A DNA stretch of 64,000 nucleotides from JABWAN01 sp041918175 (GTDB lineage: Bacteria; Zhuqueibacterota; Zhuqueibacteria; Zhuqueibacterales; Zhuqueibacteraceae): positions 1 through 64,000 of the forward strand of contig JAYRWE010000121.1 in assembly GCA_041918175.1 (NCBI GenBank), given 5' to 3'. This document shows, one piece after another, positions 8,565-17,613 of the stretch. Under the pieces are notes generated by a model that saw only the letters and a list, made by a program, of their open reading frames with translations, ran no database searches and had not been told where the DNA came from. How positions within the stretch are numbered: position 1 is the first letter of the stretch; each line of letters begins with the position of its first letter. A program made the translations under genes and the position numbers.

Positions 8565-9062
8565 ATGAATTCGCTTATTGCGATTATTCTTCCATTTTAT
8601 TTTTACCTCGCCCCCTTGCCGAGCAAAATCGCCAATTTTCGTTTGAACAATCTTGAAAACCAATCCGTGACCTATGCCGAGTTGAAAGGCAAGAAAGTGA
8701 CGGTTATTGATTTCTGGGCGACTTGGTGCAAACCGTGCGTGCGCTCCATTCCGCAATTGGTGAAGCTGCACGAGAAGTATCAAACGCAAGGCGTGCAAGT
8801 CATTGGCGTCAATGTGGACGGCACGCGCAATTTGCCCAAAGTGAAACCGATGGCGCATTCGCTCGGCATCAAATATCCCGTGCTGCTCGATGTGAACAGT
8901 CAAGTGATGACGGAGCTCAAAGTCGTCCAACTGCCAACGATTTTGCTTGTGAACGAACGCGATGAAATCGTGGCGTTGCACCAAGGCTATCGTCCGGGCG
9001 AAGAAGAGACAATTGAGAAAGAAATCAAAAAGCTGCTCGCTCCGGAGGCCGTGACGAAATGA
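8565..9062 (+). CDS. TlpA/ResA-like thiol-disulfide oxidoreductase
   Basis: A 165-residue thioredoxin-fold protein. An N-terminal hydrophobic segment (MNSLIAIILPFYFYLAPL) acts as signal or anchor and places it in the periplasm. The redox site is DFWATWCKPCVRSIPQL, a W-C-x-x-C motif at about residues 52-55 with K-P in the middle as in TlpA/ResA, and the cis-proline side is VQLPTILLVNERDE. It probably reduces or transfers electrons to extracytoplasmic proteins. Its stop overlaps the start of the DUF6029-like gene by four bases, so the two are co-translated, suggesting a joint role at the envelope. Confidence 0.9.
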   Translation: MNSLIAIILPFYFYLAPLPSKIANFRLNNLENQSVTYAELKGKKVTVIDFWATWCKPCVRSIPQLVKLHEKYQTQGVQVIGVNVDGTRNLPKVKPMAHSLGIKYPVLLDVNSQVMTELKVVQLPTILLVNERDEIVALHQGYRPGEEETIEKEIKKLLAPEAVTK

Positions 9063-10558
9063 AAAAAGGCGCGGCATTGGTTTTAGCGTGTCTCGGTTGG
9101 TGCGATTGGTCTTATGCGCAGCTGTCTATTTCTAATCTCATCGAATATCAGCGCGGCAATTTGCCCTACACACAACCGCACAACCTATCGACGGCTTACG
9201 ACCAACTCAATGTGTCCTTTCGCTATCGTTTCCTGAAGGCGGCGATCAAAGCCGAAACCTTTGCGCATGAAAACGCGGCGCAAGATTATTTCGAATTCAC
9301 GCAACGCAGCTTGAGTGTGGGCAATGATCTCTTCTCTTTCACTGCGGGAAATTTTTATGAAATCCTCGGGCGCGGGTTGTTACTGCGCTCATATGAAATC
9401 CCCGGCACGGTGCGCGAAGACGTAGGGTTGCGCGTGCGCCAAGCCTTCTATCGCGATGTGGAAGGCTTTCTCTTAAAATATCAGGCGCAACGCTTCGAAG
9501 TTAAGGCGCTGCGCGGTCGTCCGCTGTATAACGTTTTTCCGCCGACGTTTGCGCGCGAGGCGCTTCGCCCGAATCTCTTGCATGCGATTGAAGCGAGTGT
9601 GCGCCCAAACTCTGAGTTGATGCTCGGTGCGGCCTATTTGCAAAACGAGCGCGAACGGCAGAACACGCACTACGGCTCGCTGTATTTGAACGTAAACCTG
9701 CCGCACGAAATTCAACTCTACTCCGAGTTTGCGCAGCAACTGCGCGCGGAAGAGAAGGTGTTTGATTTTTCCGATGCGACGGCTCACGCGTTTTACACCG
9801 CTGCGAATTATGTCGCGGGGCCGTTCGGCCTCAGCGTGGAAGCGAAGGACTATAGCAATTTCGTTTTGCTTTTTAATGATCCGCCGCCGCTCATCAAAGA
9901 GCATTCTTATGCTGTGCTAAATCGCAGCACGCATGTGTTGGAGCCGCTGAATGAAAGCGGTTGGCAGGCCGAAGCCTTTTGGCGTTTCAATGCCGGGCAC
10001 CAATTAACGCTCAATGCCACACGCGCGAAAAATAAATTTGCCGCGCAGCCAACGGTCTTTAAAGAACTGTTTGCAGAGTTCGAATATCATGTGGACGAAG
10101 CGACGGTTCTAAAAATTTTTGCGGATCGCAGCGAAGATCCGTTTAAGTTGGAAGAAAGGCGCATCGCCGGCGGCTTTTATCTCGACAAAGAATGGGCGCG
10201 CAAATGGGGCACAGTGCTTGATGTGGAGTATCAGACCTTCGAGCGCGCATTTGCCGTAAAAGAAACGGTGAAGAACTACTTTGCCTCATTTACGCTTTCG
10301 CTTGCGCCAAAATTTTCCGCGAGCGCGTTGTGGGAAAGAAGCACGGACGCGCAGCTTGCGGATAATCCGTCAACCAACATGATTGAAACCGCGACGCGCT
10401 CGTGGCTCGGCGGTGCGCTCGGGTACAAATTGAACAACCAACATTTCATTAACAGCTTCTTCGGCAAACGACGTGGCGGCCCGGCATGCACCGCGGGGAT
10501 TTGTTATGAGGTGTTGGATTTTGAAGGCGTCGAGTTGAGATGGACGAGTAACTTTTAA
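9059..10558 (+). CDS. DUF6029-like outer-membrane beta-barrel protein
   Basis: A 499-residue protein with a signal peptide (MKKGAALVLACLGWCDWSYA, cut before QLSISN). The mature part is a long run of alternating strands with many aromatic girdle residues and ends in LRWTSNF, as outer-membrane barrels do. The pattern LIEYQRGNLPYTQP near the start and GNFYEILGRGLLLRSYE near residue 100 matches the DUF6029 family as I know it from Bacteroidota-related genomes. Function of that family is not established. It is translationally coupled to the TlpA-like gene and followed by a sorting-domain redoxin, so all three may act together in envelope redox chemistry. Confidence 0.75.
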   Translation: MKKGAALVLACLGWCDWSYAQLSISNLIEYQRGNLPYTQPHNLSTAYDQLNVSFRYRFLKAAIKAETFAHENAAQDYFEFTQRSLSVGNDLFSFTAGNFYEILGRGLLLRSYEIPGTVREDVGLRVRQAFYRDVEGFLLKYQAQRFEVKALRGRPLYNVFPPTFAREALRPNLLHAIEASVRPNSELMLGAAYLQNERERQNTHYGSLYLNVNLPHEIQLYSEFAQQLRAEEKVFDFSDATAHAFYTAANYVAGPFGLSVEAKDYSNFVLLFNDPPPLIKEHSYAVLNRSTHVLEPLNESGWQAEAFWRFNAGHQLTLNATRAKNKFAAQPTVFKELFAEFEYHVDEATVLKIFADRSEDPFKLEERRIAGGFYLDKEWARKWGTVLDVEYQTFERAFAVKETVKNYFASFTLSLAPKFSASALWERSTDAQLADNPSTNMIETATRSWLGGALGYKLNNQHFINSFFGKRRGGPACTAGICYEVLDFEGVELRWTSNF

Positions 10559-10697
10559 TTGGCCGCTTTCTGCGCGATAGTTGTGCCTGAGCATGCAAGG
10601 GCGTCAAAGAAATTTGTGAACCGCCAGCTTTCGGTTCACCGAATCGAGTTTCATGTGTATCAAATCAATTTGCATTTTAACCAGAAGGAGAACACCG

Positions 10698-11489
10698 ATG
10701 CGCACTTCGTTAAAACTCACCGCAGGCGCGTTGCTTGTTGCCTTTGCCGCGAGCGCGCAAACGCCAGGCATAGGGAGTACCGCGCCGGATTTCACGCATA
10801 CGTCGTTGGAGCACGGCGAAATCAAACTGTCGAATTATCGCGGCAAGGTGGTTTATTTGTTCTTTCTCGGGCATAATTGAAGCTCGTGCCGCGCGGCTGG
10901 TCCAGCCACGGAAAGTCAAATCCATCAACCGCACAAAGCGCAAGATTTTGTCGCGCTCGGTTTGGATTATTATAACGGCAATGTCGCTCAATTAACCGCG
11001 TTTAAAAACGTGACCGGCGTAACCTATCCGCTCTGCCGCACGGCGAGCGCTACGGGCAACGCCTATGGCGTCGTGAATGATTGGTCCGTTGTCGTCGATC
11101 AAGCCGGCATCATTCGCTATAAACAACCGGGCGCAAACACCACTGCGATCAACAACGTCATCAACCAATTGCTCGCGTCATCCGACGTTGATGCCAACCC
11201 GGAAACGATTGCGGGTTTCGAATTGCATCAAAATTTTCCAAACCCGTTTAACCCCACTACTTCGATCCGATTCGATTTGCTCAAGCCGGAGCGTGTGGCT
11301 TTGCGGATTTACAACGCGCTCGGCCAAGAGATCGTGACCTTGGTGGAGCAAAACTTCGCTGCCGGCGAGCACGCATTCTCCTGGAATGCACTCGATAAAA
11401 ACGGCAAACGCGTTGCCTCCGGCATTTACTTTTACGAATTACAGGCCGCGACTTTTGTTGCACGCAAGAAGATGGTGCTGCTCCAATAG
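10698..11489 (+). CDS. Secreted redoxin, probable selenoprotein (in-frame UGA at active site), with T9SS-type C-terminal domain
   Basis: A 263-codon frame with an AAGGAG seven bases before the ATG. Residues 1-20 are a signal peptide (ends AFAASAQ). GSTAPDFTHTSLEHGE and YRGKVVYLFFLGHN are the AhpC/TlpA redoxin core. Codon 61 is TGA, followed by SSCRAAGP, giving U-x-x-C where relatives have C-x-x-C. The frame then continues without a break through the rest of the redoxin fold (DFVALGLDYYNG, VVDQAGIIRYKQPG) into a sorting domain (LHQNFPNPFNPTTS ... KKMVLLQ). A SECIS-like hairpin follows the TGA. If UGA is not decoded, only a 60-residue stub and an orphan half are made. Continuous homology on both sides argues against a chance stop; a single nonsense mutation remains possible. 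Confidence 0.75.
10878..10910 (+). promoter_or_regulatory. UGA codon with SECIS-like stem-loop
   Basis: Eighteen bases after the TGA is GGTC in the tip of a hairpin: GGCTG (10895-10899) pairs with CAGCC (10903-10907), and CGT (10885-10887) pairs with ACG (10908-10910) across a 5' bulge. In E. coli fdhF the apical GGUC also lies 18 bases after the UGA, with GCA/UGC flanking it. Bacterial SECIS elements bind SelB through this apical G-G-U region. Predicted by eye only. Confidence 0.65.
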
Positions 11490-11515
11490 CCGGCCCGCCT
11501 GCACACTTGTTTGAA

Positions 11516-11553
11516 ACAAAGGGCGTTGCCAACAGGCGCGCCCTTTGTGTTTA
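11516..11553 (+). terminator. Probable intrinsic terminator after the redoxin gene
   Basis: A perfect 10-base stem, ACAAAGGGCG (11516-11525) with CGCCCTTTGT (11539-11548), around a 13-base loop, 27 bases after the stop. The following GTTTAACC has only a short T run, so termination may be partial. Confidence 0.6.
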
Positions 11554-12206
11554 ACCAAACATTCTCCCGCTCTACTTCCCCATAGATCGCCACTCCTCCT
11601 CGCAAGGTGCCAGCCGCAGCCGACATTTCCTAAAGCGCTTTCGTCTTTTGTTTGATGCGTTTGTCCTTTCTCAGTTTGTTCTTCCGCAGCGCCGCGCTTT
11701 CGTTTGTAAAACAAGGGCGTCATGCTTTCACATTAAAAGCGTCGCGCCGATCATTCTTCATAAAAATATAATCCGCGCTTCCGTAAGCACGATGAGATGA
11801 GGGTACTTTGCTGTATACGTTTTTTGTTGTATGGAGCGACTGCTCCGCACGACCTGGATGGACCCACGGCGTCTTCAACGCTGGCGCGAAATGTCTGCCA
11901 CGCGCCATTCCCGCCTATCGCTTTGTTCTCGTTGTAGTCAATGGACTGATTACACAGGTTTGAAGCCTAGCTCGCTGCGGTTTTGAGCGAGCCTAGGAAA
12001 CAGTTGGCGGTAAAAACTGTTATGACGGATCATGTGTATTCAGTCAACGACTGACCGACTCATTCTTTAGATTAAAAATTTCTGCCGTTCAGAAGCGCGC
12101 GCTTTTGCATCGGCACTCCCGGTTTTGCCATGCCGGCACTATCGGGTCGTCAATTTTCCTAGGGACGATTACTTTCGTGGTATGACGTTGCGCTAGAGGA
12201 AAAACT
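11554..12206. other. Long non-coding stretch before the glycosyltransferase cluster
   Basis: About 650 bases without a supported gene. It contains a strong hairpin at 11966-11997 (CCTAGCTCGCT with AGCGAGCCTAGG, one bulged C). A GGAGCGACTGCTCCG palindrome lies near 11835. The segments GACTGATTACACAG and CAGTCAACGACTG flank the hairpin. The position ahead of a long same-strand gene run makes it the likely control region, but no promoter could be called with confidence. Confidence 0.4.
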
Positions 12207-13433
12207 ATGTCCTCGCTTCGAATACTCATGTATAGCAATGACAGCCTCAGTTGGGGGCATACATTGCGCACGCTGTCCGTGGCTTCCGCGCTTTCCAAAG
12301 CGATACCGGAATGCTCCATTTTAGTGCTCACCGATCTTTCGAACATCGGCCGCTTCAAGCTGCCGGAGCGCACGGATTATGTGCACTTGCCCAGCTTAAA
12401 CCTGCGCGCTTCGCAGTTGCAAAGCAACGGGCGTTTGCAACTTGAGACGGAAAACACCTTGCGCATTCGCCGCAAGATTGCGCAGAGCGCATTAAAAACG
12501 TTTCGTCCTAGCGTGGTCATGTTCGATGAAAGCTTGCTCGACATTCCGAGTGAAATGCGCAAGGTATTGAGCTGCGTTGCGGATGAATTGCCCGAGGCCA
12601 AAGTGCTTTGGAGTTTGCCCGATACGTTGGGCGATCCGCAATTCGTCTTGCGCCACTGGCAGACGCACGGCGTGCTCGAGGCCTTTCAATATGCGCATGA
12701 GATTCTGATTTATGGCGCAGAGAGCATGTTCGATTATGCTTCTGCGTATGAATTGCCGGAAAGCACCAGCCGCAAGCTGCGCTACACTGGCTACCTCACG
12801 CGCCAAATGATTCCGCCGCAGCGCGTGCGCGTCGAAGTCGGGCGCATGAATCGCAACAAGCTCCCGCTCGTGGTGCTCACTGCCGGAGGCGAATCGGGCG
12901 ACTTTGCCATGGTCGAAACTTATTTGCGCTTTTTGGAAAAGGCAGAGGATCTCGCGCTGCAAAGTCTTGTGTTCATCGGCCCGACGATTGGCGCTCGCGA
13001 GAAACGCGCACTTTTGGCCCGCGCGCAACGCTTGCAAAACGTCGTTATGCATCGCGTGGACAAACACATGCTCCACTATCTGAAGTTTGCCGACCTTTCG
13101 ATTTCCACCGGCAGCTACAATGTGATGTGCGAAGTGTTGGCGCATCGCAAAACCGCGCTGGTGGTGCCCAATCACAAAGAGCATCCCGGGAATTATTATC
13201 GCGCTCAACTTCTGCAAGAACGCGGATTGGTGCAGGCGATCACGCCCGCAGATTTTGATCCGACTTTATTGCGCGAAAAGCTGGAAAAAATTCTGTTTGC
13301 CGGGCCGCGCCTCGTGCAGAAGGCGCAATATGAAGCTATTCCGCAAGAGGGTTTTACGACGATCGTGGAACGCACACGTTTGTTCGCCGGGCGCACGGCT
13401 GTGCATGTGCCCAAGCTCGCGCTGGCGTCGTAA
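12207..13433 (+). CDS. Predicted glycosyltransferase, COG4671-like (GT-B fold), copy 1
   Basis: A 408-residue GT-B-type protein. It begins SSLRILMYSNDSLSWGHTLR, where the GHTLR sits at the glycine-rich turn after the first strand, as in the MurG-like COG4671 proteins. The C-terminal nucleotide-sugar half shows LPLVVLTAGGESGDFAMVE and later DLSISTGSYNVMCEVLAHRKTALVVPNHKEHPGNYYRAQLL, the usual G-x-x-x-EVL and loop for the donor. An AGGAAAA precedes the ATG. It is paralogous to the next gene. Likely role: sugar transfer in a surface glycan or glycolipid; donor and acceptor unknown. Confidence 0.82.
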   Translation: MSSLRILMYSNDSLSWGHTLRTLSVASALSKAIPECSILVLTDLSNIGRFKLPERTDYVHLPSLNLRASQLQSNGRLQLETENTLRIRRKIAQSALKTFRPSVVMFDESLLDIPSEMRKVLSCVADELPEAKVLWSLPDTLGDPQFVLRHWQTHGVLEAFQYAHEILIYGAESMFDYASAYELPESTSRKLRYTGYLTRQMIPPQRVRVEVGRMNRNKLPLVVLTAGGESGDFAMVETYLRFLEKAEDLALQSLVFIGPTIGAREKRALLARAQRLQNVVMHRVDKHMLHYLKFADLSISTGSYNVMCEVLAHRKTALVVPNHKEHPGNYYRAQLLQERGLVQAITPADFDPTLLREKLEKILFAGPRLVQKAQYEAIPQEGFTTIVERTRLFAGRTAVHVPKLALAS

Positions 13434-13529
13434 GATATTTTTCGGTTGTCGCGTAACTCCGTTCACACGGTGAGACGCGCAGGTTTTCTCACTCAATGGG
13501 TTGGTGACTGTAGACATCCAAAATTAAAT

Positions 13530-14768
13530 ATGTCAAATCAAGTAGCACCTAAAATTCTCATCTATTCCCAAGACGGCTTTGGTCTCGGGCATTTGCGCCG
13601 CAATCTGAACATTTGCCTGCAAATAAAAAGACGCAGCCCGGAAGCTTCGATCTTGATCATTGCCGACTCGCCGGTGGCGCCGTTTTTCAAAATGCCGCCC
13701 AAGTGTGACTTCGTGAAAATTCCAACGATTGTAAAAGTCGATACCGGCGTGTGGCGGCCGGATCGTTTGACCATGCCTTATCGCGAATTGCTCACGATCC
13801 GCTCGGAGATCATTAAAAATGTCGCGCTCAGTTTTCAGCCGCACATTTTTATGGTCGATCATATGCCGCACGGCGCGCTCGGCGAATTGGCCATGCCGCT
13901 AGAGTTCATCAAAAAGCACAGCCCGCACACGAAAATCGTGCTCGGCATTCGCGACATTCTCGGCGCGCCGAACGTGATTCATCAACAATGGCAAAACGAA
14001 GGCGCGTTTGCCGCGGCCGATACTTTTTATGATGCGATCAACATCTACGGCTGCTCCGAAGTTTACGATGTGATCGAAGAGTATGGCTTTCCGGCTTCGC
14101 TGGCGGAGAAGGCCACGTACAGCGGTTATGTGTGCCGCGAAGAATCCACGGAGCCGCCGCTCTCCGATAAAGTCTTGCACGATTTGTTTGCGAATGATCA
14201 TCGCAAGTTCGTGCTCGTCACCGGCGGCGGCGGCGCAGATGCGTCATACTTCATGGATCAGTTCATCGACGCCGTGCGCTTGCTGCGGCGCGATCTTTCC
14301 TTCAATGCTTTCGTTTCCACCGGGCCGTTTATGCACAAAGACCAACGCGGCCTGCTTTTGAGCAAAGCGCGCGGCTTGCCCATCGTGGTTTCGCGCATGG
14401 GCCAAGACAGCATTCGTTTTTTGCGGCGCGCGGATTTGGTGATTTCCATGGCCGGCTATAACACGGTGAGTGAAGTGCTGCGCTTTCGCAAAAACGCGCT
14501 CATCGTCCCGCGTCCCGGCCCGAGCGCGGAGCAAACGATCCGCACGCGCATCATGTCCGAGCGCGGTTGGTTTAGCACGATTCATCCGAATCAACTCACC
14601 GCGGAGCGCTTTGCCGAATTGATTCATGATAAGCTGCAAGACGGTCATCATTTGAAAGCCATGGCGTTGCCCGATCTCAACGGCGCGACACGCGCCGCCA
14701 ATGCCATTCTCGCCAAAATCGAGGCGAGCGTTGCCGAAGAACGATCACCAGCTCGTGTATACGCATGA
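13530..14768 (+). CDS. Predicted glycosyltransferase, COG4671-like (GT-B fold), copy 2
   Basis: A 412-residue paralogue of the preceding gene: PKILIYSQDGFGLGHLRRNL at the start, FVLVTGGGGADASYFMDQFI in the middle and DLVISMAGYNTVSEVLRFRKNALIVPRPGPSAEQTIR near the end, the same donor-site pattern. It resembles the COG4671 predicted glycosyltransferases. The frame is open 28 codons further upstream, but the ATG before SNQVAPKIL fits the family length; no clear ribosome-binding site is seen. Its last four bases overlap the next glycosyltransferase, so they are one transcription and translation unit. Confidence 0.82.
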   Translation: MSNQVAPKILIYSQDGFGLGHLRRNLNICLQIKRRSPEASILIIADSPVAPFFKMPPKCDFVKIPTIVKVDTGVWRPDRLTMPYRELLTIRSEIIKNVALSFQPHIFMVDHMPHGALGELAMPLEFIKKHSPHTKIVLGIRDILGAPNVIHQQWQNEGAFAAADTFYDAINIYGCSEVYDVIEEYGFPASLAEKATYSGYVCREESTEPPLSDKVLHDLFANDHRKFVLVTGGGGADASYFMDQFIDAVRLLRRDLSFNAFVSTGPFMHKDQRGLLLSKARGLPIVVSRMGQDSIRFLRRADLVISMAGYNTVSEVLRFRKNALIVPRPGPSAEQTIRTRIMSERGWFSTIHPNQLTAERFAELIHDKLQDGHHLKAMALPDLNGATRAANAILAKIEASVAEERSPARVYA

Positions 14769-16108
14769 ATACGGCCTCCGAACCAACGATTGGCGTTTTA
14801 TTGAAAGGCTATCCGCGCCTGTCCGAGACGTTCATCATCAACGAAATGCTCTTGCTGGAAAAGCTGGGCTACAAGCTGCACATCTTTGCCTTACGCAATC
14901 CCGGAGAAACCAAAGTGCATGAGAACGTGCGCAAAGTGCGCGCGCAGGTCACATACATTCCGGATTATTTCTGGCCGTTCTTTGGGGCGTTTATCAAAGC
15001 AAATGTGAAGCTTTGGTGGCGACGCCCGAGCAGCTATTGGCCGGCGTTTCGTTTCGCGTTGTGGCGCAGCTTGCGGCAATGGAGTTCTTCCACTATCAAA
15101 CGTTTCGCGCAAGCCGCGTACATGGTGGAAAATCACGTTGCCTGTAACGCGCAAGCGGCGATAAGCAACGGACGTGTGCCGCTCGCGCATGTGTATGCGC
15201 ATTTCAGCCACGGCCCGACGACGGTCGCTTATTTCGTGACGTGGCTCACGGGCATCAAATACAGCTTCAGCGCGCACGCGAAGGATATCTATTTGCAGGA
15301 ACACGATTTTCTGCGCGAGAAAATTTTGAAGGCGCAGTTCGTGACCACGTGCACGGATTACAATAAAAATTATTTGGAAAAAGTCGGCGGGCCGCAAGCG
15401 AATGTCTTTCGCGCGTATCACGGTCTCGATCTCGACCGTTTTCCCGGACAAGAGCGCGCCGCAAAAAATTCCACACCGCGCATTCTTTCCGTGGGCCGCT
15501 TTGTGCCGAAGAAAGGTTTCCCGGTTTTGATTCGCGCGCTGCATCTCTTGCGCGAGCGCGGTTATAAGTTTCATTGCCACCTCATCGGCGGCGGTGAAAT
15601 GGAAATTGAGCTGCGCAGCTTGATTAAGAAACTAAAGATGGAAGATCGCATCGAACTGCTCGGCGCGATGTCGCAAGAAGAGTTGTTCGACTATTATCGC
15701 CGCGCGGATATTTTCGCGCTCGCGTGCGAAGTACAAAGCGACGGTGATCGCGACGGCATTCCCAACGTGATCGTCGAGGCCATGGCATTGGGCATTCCCG
15801 TGGTCTCGACCAATATTTCCGGCATTCCGGAGTGTGTGGAAGACGGCGTGAGCGGCGTGCTCGTGGCGGAAAAAGATGCGAATGCATGCGCCCATGGTAT
15901 TGCCCAATTGCTTGATCGCCCCGAATGGGCGAGACAACTGGGGCAAGCCGGCCGCAAACGCGTCGAACAAGATTTTGATTCTTTGCGCAACGTCAAAAAA
16001 ATCGGCGCGGCATTGCGGCAAGCAATAAACGGCGTCGCAATTTCGGAATATCATGAGCCGCGCTTGAATGCTGCAAAGGCTTCGCGTTATGAAGTCGCCG
16101 TGGAATGA
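14765..16108 (+). CDS. Family 4 glycosyltransferase
   Basis: A 447-residue retaining GT-B glycosyltransferase. The N-terminal half starts TIGVLLKGYPRLSETFIINE, the SETFI pattern of colanic-acid-type GT4 enzymes, and includes YSFSAHAKDIYLQ. The C-terminal half holds ILSVGRFVPKKGFPVLIRAL for the donor phosphates. It also has DGIPNVIVEAMALGIPVVST with the family E-x7-E motif ending in VEAMA. A final helix leads to a basic tail. It is translationally coupled to the previous gene. It probably adds a hexose or similar unit to a lipid- or polyketide-linked acceptor. Confidence 0.9.
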   Translation: MNTASEPTIGVLLKGYPRLSETFIINEMLLLEKLGYKLHIFALRNPGETKVHENVRKVRAQVTYIPDYFWPFFGAFIKANVKLWWRRPSSYWPAFRFALWRSLRQWSSSTIKRFAQAAYMVENHVACNAQAAISNGRVPLAHVYAHFSHGPTTVAYFVTWLTGIKYSFSAHAKDIYLQEHDFLREKILKAQFVTTCTDYNKNYLEKVGGPQANVFRAYHGLDLDRFPGQERAAKNSTPRILSVGRFVPKKGFPVLIRALHLLRERGYKFHCHLIGGGEMEIELRSLIKKLKMEDRIELLGAMSQEELFDYYRRADIFALACEVQSDGDRDGIPNVIVEAMALGIPVVSTNISGIPECVEDGVSGVLVAEKDANACAHGIAQLLDRPEWARQLGQAGRKRVEQDFDSLRNVKKIGAALRQAINGVAISEYHEPRLNAAKASRYEVAVE

Positions 16109-16224
16109 TCCGCCAATCGCGGCGCTTGCGATTTAATCTTATGAGGTAACCGTTACTTTTCTCGTAGTCCCGTTGAAAGGATGCAACCGGACATGTGGGT
16201 ATAAAAAAACCGAAGGACCACAAC

Positions 16225-17328
16225 ATGTCTTCTGCATCGAAGTCCGAAGTACTCAAGTTCAAAGACAAGCTGTACACGCTGGAAGCGGCAATGAGTGAGG
16301 AGCGCATGGCCGAAGTGTTCGCACCGCTGGTGCGCGAATATTGGGGTGCAGCCTGGCGCGTGCAACACGTTCGCATCGAAGTGATGCGCCGGCGCAATCA
16401 ACGCTGTGTTTTGCGTTATCGCGTGCATGCGCAAGATACGCAGAGCGGAGAGCAAATCGAGTGGCGCGTTATCGGCAAAGTGTTCAAAGCTGATCGCGGC
16501 GAGCCGGTGTTTGAAAATATGCGCCAACTGTGGGATTACGGTTTTCGGCGCGAAGCGCAAGATCACATCAGCATTCCCGAGCCGCTGAGTTTTTCCACTT
16601 CCATGTGCATGCTCTTTCAAGAGGAAGTCGGCGGCGTGCCGGTCAAAAATATTTTGCGCAAATCGCCGCAACCGGAGCACATGCGTCAAGTCGCGCGCAC
16701 GCTGGCGAAGCTGCATCAAAGTCCGCTCGTGCCGGGCAAGCCGTTCACGGTGAAAGACCATCTCACGCGTTGCCATCCGCGCCACGAGTTTCTTTCGCTC
16801 GCGTGTCCTAACCTGGCCGATACGGTCGCGGCGCTCATCAACGGTGCGCATGAAGTTGAGGCGAGTTACGGCGATTATCAAAGGACGACGTTGCATGGCG
16901 ACTTTCACCTCGGCCAAGTGCACATTGAAGACGAAAATGTGTGGCTGATTGATTTCGATGCCTTGAGCTATGGCGATCCCGCTTCCGATCTCGGCAATTT
17001 GCTGGTGTTTCTCAAAGGCAAAATCAAACGCCAGCCGGAGATGCGCGAACTGATCGACGTATTCCTCGACGAGTATTTTTCCATTATGGAACCCGCGATT
17101 GCGCATCGCATTCCGCTCTATGAAGGCTTGACACATTTGCGCCGCGCTTGCAAATGTTTGCGCATGCAGGAAGAAGGCTGGGAGCGTCGCGTCAAACGCA
17201 TGGTCGAGATGGGGCTTGCCTGCATTGTGGAAATGAAAACCACGATCATCACACCCGATAGCGCGTTTTTCAAATCGGGTTATGATGATGAAGAAGTAGA
17301 TGAATTGGAGCTGCAAGAAGTGGAGTGA
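16225..17328 (+). CDS. APH-fold phosphotransferase, catalytically complete
   Basis: A 367-residue member of the aminoglycoside phosphotransferase/choline kinase superfamily. The N-lobe shows RRRNQRCVLRYRVHAQD (strands carrying the ATP-binding basic residues). The C-lobe has LHGDFHLGQVHIED with catalytic D226 in HGD, and LIDFDALSYGDP with metal-binding D243 and D245. In place of the usual Asn after HGDxxxx there is Gln (HLGQ). Such kinases phosphorylate small alcohols or sugars, so a sugar step of the surrounding pathway is more likely than antibiotic resistance. An AAGGA lies before the chosen ATG. Three related genes follow within 12 kb. Confidence 0.83.
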   Translation: MSSASKSEVLKFKDKLYTLEAAMSEERMAEVFAPLVREYWGAAWRVQHVRIEVMRRRNQRCVLRYRVHAQDTQSGEQIEWRVIGKVFKADRGEPVFENMRQLWDYGFRREAQDHISIPEPLSFSTSMCMLFQEEVGGVPVKNILRKSPQPEHMRQVARTLAKLHQSPLVPGKPFTVKDHLTRCHPRHEFLSLACPNLADTVAALINGAHEVEASYGDYQRTTLHGDFHLGQVHIEDENVWLIDFDALSYGDPASDLGNLLVFLKGKIKRQPEMRELIDVFLDEYFSIMEPAIAHRIPLYEGLTHLRRACKCLRMQEEGWERRVKRMVEMGLACIVEMKTTIITPDSAFFKSGYDDEEVDELELQEVE

Positions 17329-17332
17329 GCGG

Positions 17333-17566
17333 AGGTGGGGGTATTGGGGTATTGGGGTATTGGAGTATTGGAGTATTGGAGTGTTGGAGTGATGGAGTGT
17401 TGGAGTGATGGAGTGTTGGAGTGATGGAGTGTTGGAGTGTTGGAGTGATGGAGTGATGGAGTGATGGAGTGATGGAGTGATGGAGTGTTGATATGACAAC
17501 CCCATTTCCCTATATCCGAATATCCCAATACCCCAATTTCCCAATACCCCAACACTCCGCGCAGCG
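17333..17566. repeat. Octamer tandem repeat with inverted end
   Basis: From about 17340 to 17490 the DNA is a tandem array of the 8-base unit GTRTTGGA/GTGATGGA (about twenty copies, drifting from GTATTGGG through GTATTGGA and GTGTTGGA to GTGATGGA). After a 30-base spacer, 17519-17566 carries the complement as CCCAATACCCC words. RNA of the region could fold back on itself. It fills most of the 285-base gap between two genes. A short piece of the same octamer is at 26148-26185. Confidence 0.85.
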
Positions 17567-17613
17567 ATCGCATTAAACCACCTGAACCATAAATTTTTGG
17601 AGTGATTTTACCC

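Noticed and set aside
10653..10880. Redoxin gene as a plain pseudogene ending at TGA
   Set aside because: Frame and homology continue unbroken after the single TGA, and a SECIS-like hairpin is at the expected distance; kept only as the alternative explanation.
17340..17490. Possible CRISPR array
   Set aside because: Units are 8 bases without spacers, so it is a simple tandem array.
16153..17544. Minus-strand open frame of 463 codons opposite the first kinase-like gene, with a SITPSLHHS repeat
   Set aside because: The repeated peptide is just the octamer array translated; the remainder is the complement of the APH-fold gene.
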